A stretch of DNA of 38,118 nt from Atopobacter phocae ATCC BAA-285 (GTDB taxonomy: Bacteria > Bacillota > Bacilli > Lactobacillales > Aerococcaceae). Positions 35,479 through 38,118 of this stretch are shown piece by piece. Position 1 is the first letter of the stretch; every line of letters starts with the position of its first letter. Both the position numbers and the translations under genes were made by a program. Under the pieces are notes generated by a model, which was given only the letters and a program-made list of their open reading frames with translations, searched no databases and had not been told where the DNA came from. The stretch is from positions 1 through 38,118 of the forward strand of contig NZ_JAGN01000010.1 of assembly GCF_000526675.1 (NCBI RefSeq), in the 5' to 3' direction.

Positions 35479-35505
35479 AAGCTAGGATAATCCTAGCTTT
35501 TTTTG
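35479..35505 (+). terminator. Terminator after tex
   Basis: The stem AAGCTAGGA/TCCTAGCTT with a short loop is followed by a T-run on the plus strand. Confidence 0.88.
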
Positions 35506-35511
35506 TTTAAA

Positions 35512-35546
35512 TAAAAAAAACCTTATGACCAAAGTCATAAGGTTTT
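35512..35546 (-). terminator. Terminator after rplT
   Basis: A 13-base-pair stem (AAAACCTTATGAC/GTCATAAGGTTTT) with a 4-base loop is followed on the minus strand by a long T-run. It ends the infC-rpmI-rplT operon. Confidence 0.9.
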
Positions 35547-35563
35547 AAAAATAGAATAATTGC

Positions 35564-35923
35564 TTATTTAGCTAAAGCTGATTTAGCTTGTTCTGCTAAT
35601 GTTGCAAATGCTTCTGCATCATGAACAGCTAAGTCTGCCAACATTTTACGGTTCATTTCGATTTCTGCTAATTTTAATCCGTGCATCATTTTGCTGTAGC
35701 TTAAACCATTCATACGAGCTGCTGCGTTGATACGCGCAATCCATAATTTACGGAAGTTACGTTTCTTTTGACGACGGTCACGGTAAGCATACATAAAGCT
35801 CTTCATAACTTGTTGTTTAGCTGTTTTGAATAGTAAATGTTTACTTCCATAGTAACCTTTTGCTAATTTTAAGACGCGTTTACGACGTTTACGCGTTACT
35901 GTACCACCTTTTACACGTGCCAT
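35564..35923 (-). CDS. rplT: 50S ribosomal protein L20
   Basis: L20 is an early assembly protein of the large subunit and, in Firmicutes, the repressor of its own operon through the leader RNA. The 119 residues are the normal length, with the basic start [20 protein letters not shown], the central [21 protein letters not shown] and the globular end with [18 protein letters not shown]. The ATG follows AAGGAGG. It is the last gene of the operon and is separated from rpmI by 53 bases. Confidence 0.98.
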   Translation of the reverse strand: MARVKGGTVTRKRRKRVLKLAKGYYGSKHLLFKTAKQQVMKSFMYAYRDRRQKKRNFRKLWIARINAAARMNGLSYSKMMHGLKLAEIEMNRKMLADLAVHDAEAFATLAEQAKSALAK

Positions 35924-35976
35924 ATTATATAATTCCTCCTTGAAGCGAGTTTATTTTTACTCGATTGATCTCGTCA

Positions 35977-36177
35977 TTATTTCATTGTAGCTAATTGTTG
36001 ACTAATACGTTTCATATCTCCTGAAGATACTAAACCTGATTTACGTAATTGACGACGTTGTTTAGTAGATTTTGAATGAGCCAAATGGCTACGGAACGCA
36101 CGTCCACGTTTTAATTTACCGCTTCCTGTACGTTTGAAACGTTTTGCTGAACCTTTATGAGTTTTTTGTTTAGGCAT
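35977..36177 (-). CDS. rpmI: 50S ribosomal protein L35
   Basis: This 66-residue basic protein has the L35 signature [20 protein letters not shown] and [20 protein letters not shown]. The ATG follows AAGGAGG. It lies 17 bases after infC and before rplT, the conserved gene order. Confidence 0.98.
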   Translation of the reverse strand: MPKQKTHKGSAKRFKRTGSGKLKRGRAFRSHLAHSKSTKQRRQLRKSGLVSSGDMKRISQQLATMK

Positions 36178-36194
36178 GACTGTTCCTCCTTAGA

Positions 36195-36707
36195 CTATTC
36201 CGATTTAGGTGCAAGCACTAAGAACATGCTGCGCCCTTCCATTTTTGCGTGTGATTCTACTTGGGACACATCTGACAATTCTTTTGCCATCCGTTCAAGT
36301 ACTTCTCGACCAATTTCTTTATGAGTAATCGCACGACCTCTAAAGCGAAGTGATACTTTTACTTTATCACCTTTTTCGATAAAGCGACGTCCTTGGCGAG
36401 CTTTTGTCTCAAAGTCATGTGCGTCAATTGTTGGACTCAAACGAATCTCTTTGACGTTGATAACTTTTTGGTTTCGACGTTGTTCACGTTCTTTTTTCTG
36501 CTGCTCATAGCGATATTTTCCATAATCCATGATTCTTGCAACAGGTGGTTTGGCATTCGGCGACACTAATACTACATCCAGATTACTTTTCTCAGCAATC
36601 TCAAGCGCTTCTTGTTTTGACTTGATTCCTAACTGTTCACCAGCTGCGTCTATCAAGCGAAGCTCTCTTGCACGAATTCCATCGTTAACCATCATATCTT
36701 TTGCTAT
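36195..36707 (-). CDS. infC: Translation initiation factor IF-3, non-AUG start
   Basis: IF-3 checks the start codon and keeps ribosomal subunits apart. The visible protein contains [13 protein letters not shown] near the start, the inter-domain helix [18 protein letters not shown] and the C-terminal domain ending [15 protein letters not shown]. The first in-frame ATG (36695) is 21 bases from the only good ribosome binding site, GGAGG (36721-36717), too far to use. An ATA at 36707 is nine bases away, and IAKDMMVN then aligns with the ISKDFIIN start of Bacillus IF-3, whose codon is AUU. An ATT at 36713 is only three bases away. I annotate the ATA start (170 residues). Such starts let IF-3 repress itself. 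Confidence 0.93.
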   Translation of the reverse strand: MAKDMMVNDGIRARELRLIDAAGEQLGIKSKQEALEIAEKSNLDVVLVSPNAKPPVARIMDYGKYRYEQQKKEREQRRNQKVINVKEIRLSPTIDAHDFETKARQGRRFIEKGDKVKVSLRFRGRAITHKEIGREVLERMAKELSDVSQVESHAKMEGRSMFLVLAPKSE

Positions 36708-36721
36708 GACAATTCACCTCC

Positions 36722-36887
36722 ATATTTTTTAGAGAAAAAGCAGAAAAAAACGGGTTCCATAAGAACCCGCTGTTTGTACATCAATCAGTAAGTACACTAG
36801 GTACTTGAAATTTGATTCACTAGCCCATGGACATTTGTCAACATAGGCGAGAAGCGGGTAGCTCCTGCTTTTATTCTCAACTTCATC
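36722..36887 (-). ncRNA. infC operon leader (L20-type attenuator RNA)
   Basis: The leader is about 160 bases from the promoter to infC. It ends in an intrinsic terminator (GCGGGTTC-TTAT-GGAACCCG with a T-run). An upstream segment ACCCGCT (36859-36853) is perfectly complementary to AGCGGGT in the terminator's 5' arm (36771-36765), so a long-range pairing can compete with termination. Firmicute infC-rpmI-rplT leaders bind L20 and terminate when it is in excess. Confidence 0.8.
36744..36771 (-). terminator. Attenuator terminator in the infC leader
   Basis: The stem CGGGTTC/GAACCCG, extended on the minus strand and followed by seven T, lies just before the infC ribosome binding site. Confidence 0.85.
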
Positions 36888-36916
36888 AGTTTACTAAACA
36901 ATTCATAAGATGTCAA
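36888..36916 (-). promoter_or_regulatory. infC operon promoter
   Basis: A perfect TTGACA (36911-36916), 17 bases, TAAACT (36888-36893) on the minus strand. Confidence 0.85.
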
Positions 36917-36973
36917 ATGTTTTTTGAAAGATTCAAACTATTATTTAATAATCATATTTCATCTTAACTTCCA

Positions 36974-37210
36974 TTAAGTATTCCGGTTGTCGACTAACTC
37001 TTCGCGCAAACTTGTATGAATTTTGAATTTACCGGTACTAACATAATCGACGTGAAAATCTAAAATGTTGCCATCGCGAATCGCTTGGTCAATCGTGTAA
37101 TTGTGGTCCATATAATATTTTTGTAGTGTCAATCAATTCACTGGACACATTAATCATCCTATTCGATTTTTTTATCGAATAGCGGTGTCCCTATAAATCC
37201 GTAAAACAAA
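36974..37210 (-). pseudogene. hsdR: hsdR remnant (type I restriction endonuclease)
   Basis: Translated in more than one frame, the minus strand gives FYGFIGTPLFDKK, then MINVSSELIDTTKILYGPQL, then YTIDQAIRDGNILDFHVDY and SLREELVDNRN. These pieces match consecutive parts of the HsdR helicase domain (motor motif TGTPLF and following). At least two frameshifts and stops interrupt them. Only about 75 codons of a gene of roughly a thousand remain. It adjoins the hsdM remnant directly. Confidence 0.75.
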
Positions 37211-37760
37211 CTATTTTTACGATTACAGGGATACCTGTATTCGTGAAAAGATTAGAAGGCAAACCAATGACGGTATCAAGATGATTTTTTTGAGTAGACG
37301 CTGGCAAATCTCGCCTTCTGCTCCTTCACGGAATAAGACCCCGTGAGGTAAAATAATTGCTATTATCTCAGACTGTTCTAAGAGGAATAAACCATGTAAC
37401 AAGAACGCATAATCTTCCTTACTTGAAGGAGGTAACGTCCCAGCGATTTGAAATCGCGGATCACTCGCTATTAAATCATAGTGATTCCACCCTTTTACAG
37501 AATAAGGAGGGTTCAAAACGACTGCATCAAATTGGACACATTCATTCGGACGTTCTGGATTTTCCGGCCAATCTTCCGCGAGTGTATCGTCATTTTAATT
37601 GCCATCCTTTCTGGACGAACACTATGTAAAAGTAAGTTCATGCGTGTTAAGATATACGTTGCGGTATTTTTCTCTTTTCCGTAATAACGAAGTGTCCGTT
37701 GCTCGTGCTCGTCTAAATGTTTCGCAACAGTTAAAAGCAGTGAACCCGATCCAGGTTAAA
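37211..37760 (-). pseudogene. hsdM: hsdM remnant (type I DNA methyltransferase)
   Basis: The minus strand carries PGSGSLLLTVAKHLDEHEQR (tail of SAM motif I, with an in-frame stop just before it at 37756-37758) and YYGKEKNTATYILTRMNLLL. After a frameshift near 37595 come WPENPERPNECVQFDAVV and the catalytic NPPYSVKGW, and after another at a T7 run (37285-37291) HLDTVIGLPSNLFTNTGIPV. These are HsdM motifs in order. The SAM pocket and both ends are lost, so no active enzyme is possible. The N-terminal part, hsdS and most of hsdR are missing. Confidence 0.85.
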
Positions 37761-37871
37761 AATCATATGGTAGTATCAATAGTCGTAGATAAAATCACCC
37801 TGAATAAAATAATTTGTTATATATTTAATCGAAAATTTGATAAAGTCCATATAATTGTGTAAAAGATAAAA

Positions 37872-37942
37872 GGTCATATAAAGCTCCTTTTACGGTACAA
37901 TGTTTTTACCACAAAACATACCTAGGAGGACTTTATATGACC
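37872..37942 (+). promoter_or_regulatory. Inverted repeat masking RBS and start codon of the IS256 transposase
   Basis: GGTCATATAAAG (37872-37883) pairs perfectly with CTTTATATGACC (37931-37942), and CTCCT (37884-37888) with AGGAG (37924-37928) across a 2-base bulge. The stem contains the Shine-Dalgarno and ATG. A TACAAT (37896-37901) in the loop would start RNA downstream of the left arm. Read-through RNA would fold shut; native RNA would not. Confidence 0.55.
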
Positions 37943-38118
37943 CAAGTACATTTTACACTGAATAGCGAAGAGGTTCAAAGCATTATTGAACATTCGGTAA
38001 AAGATGATGTGTCTAAAAACATTTTGACAACAGTGTTCAACCAGTTGATGGAAAATCAGCGAACAGAATATATCCAGGCTGATGACTATGAACGATCCGA
38101 AAGTCGTCAGAGTCAAAG
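37937..38118 (+). CDS. IS256-family transposase, N-terminal 60 residues (partial)
   Basis: The reading frame begins MTQVHFTLNSEEVQSIIEHS and continues DDVSKNILTTVFNQLMENQR and SESRQSQR, the N-terminus of the IS256/mutator-type DDE transposases common in enterococci and staphylococci. AGGAGGA precedes the ATG by about six bases. The catalytic part lies beyond the right edge. No stop is seen in the window portion. Confidence 0.92.
   Translation, partial: MTQVHFTLNSEEVQSIIEHSVKDDVSKNILTTVFNQLMENQRTEYIQADDYERSESRQSQ

Larger units (their letters stand above)
37839..38118 (+). mobile_element. IS256-family insertion sequence, left end (cut by window edge)
   Basis: The left inverted repeat begins at 37839 and reads GATAAAGTCCATATAATTGT, then GTAAAAG, one base different from the IS256 terminus as I remember it. 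The transposase starts 98 bases inside. The bases just before (37831-37838, gaaaattt) would be one copy of an 8-base target duplication. Between the hsdM remnant and this end (37761-37838) I see nothing recognisable. Confidence 0.88.

Noticed and set aside
37223-37516. A 97-codon frame with NPPY that could be called a small methyltransferase
   Set aside because: It is only the middle of a frameshifted hsdM; neighbouring motifs continue in other frames on both sides.
37357-37862. Three overlapping plus-strand frames at the right end
   Set aside because: They run antisense to the hsdM remnant, whose motifs are readable on the minus strand.
37922-38116. Minus-strand frame of 64 codons
   Set aside because: It is the antisense shadow of the IS256 transposase N-terminus.
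1-38118. CRISPR arrays, tRNA or rRNA genes
   Set aside because: I saw no regularly spaced repeats and no tRNA or rRNA sequence in the window.

Overview
The window is AT-rich chromosomal DNA from a low-GC Firmicute, most likely a member of the Lactobacillales (lactic acid bacteria in the broad sense). The signs are LuxS, long-form HPF, SecA, an RF2 gene with programmed frameshift, ComFA/ComFC, the infC-rpmI-rplT operon with its leader, a TagO-type transferase, a Mn2+-type yybP-ykoY riboswitch before a P-type ATPase (an arrangement known in Lactococcus and Streptococcus), and an IS256-type transposase like enterococcal ones. An Aerococcaceae/Carnobacteriaceae-like host would fit, but this is inference and I cannot name a species.

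Layout. Positions 1-371 hold the 5' end of an IS1182-family insertion sequence. Positions 385-7071 are a minus-strand run read as rpoN (truncated), a DUF1275 membrane protein, a large M16C metallopeptidase, a small papain-fold-like protein and a glutathione reductase-type enzyme. A DUF4931 protein follows at 7197-7970. A divergent pair of ABC exporter half-transporters is at 8141-11623 (+). From 11672 to 21526 almost everything is on the minus strand: a 58-residue Cys-x-x-Cys protein, luxS, ftsX, ftsE, prfB, secA, hpf, comFC, comFA and yigZ. degV (+) sits at 21746-22618. Then, again on the minus strand, come tagO, nadE, pncB, a polyprenyl glycosylphosphotransferase, a formate/nitrite channel, the riboswitch-controlled P-type ATPase and a purine permease. 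tex (+) occupies 33282-35462, followed by rplT, rpmI and infC with an attenuator leader. The right end is a decayed type I restriction-modification locus (hsdR and hsdM remnants) and the left end of an IS256-family element.

How it works together. yigZ-comFA-comFC-hpf-secA-prfB-ftsEX is an old Firmicute neighbourhood, recognisable from Bacillus subtilis, here without the flagellar and two-component genes that lie between them there. pncB-nadE-tagO form one tight operon joining NAD salvage to cell-wall polymer initiation. Several genes carry readable control: a Mn2+ riboswitch (ATPase), an L20-type leader plus a non-AUG start (infC), a perfect-consensus cre box over the hpf promoter, and the RF2 frameshift.

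Most of the window is conserved core genome. I do not see a complete new defence or biosynthetic system. The best leads are the sigma-54 gene that ends before its RpoN box, the small Cys protein behind luxS, the protease pair between rpoN and gor, and two unrelated IS elements that both carry an inverted repeat placed to silence transposase translation from read-through RNA.
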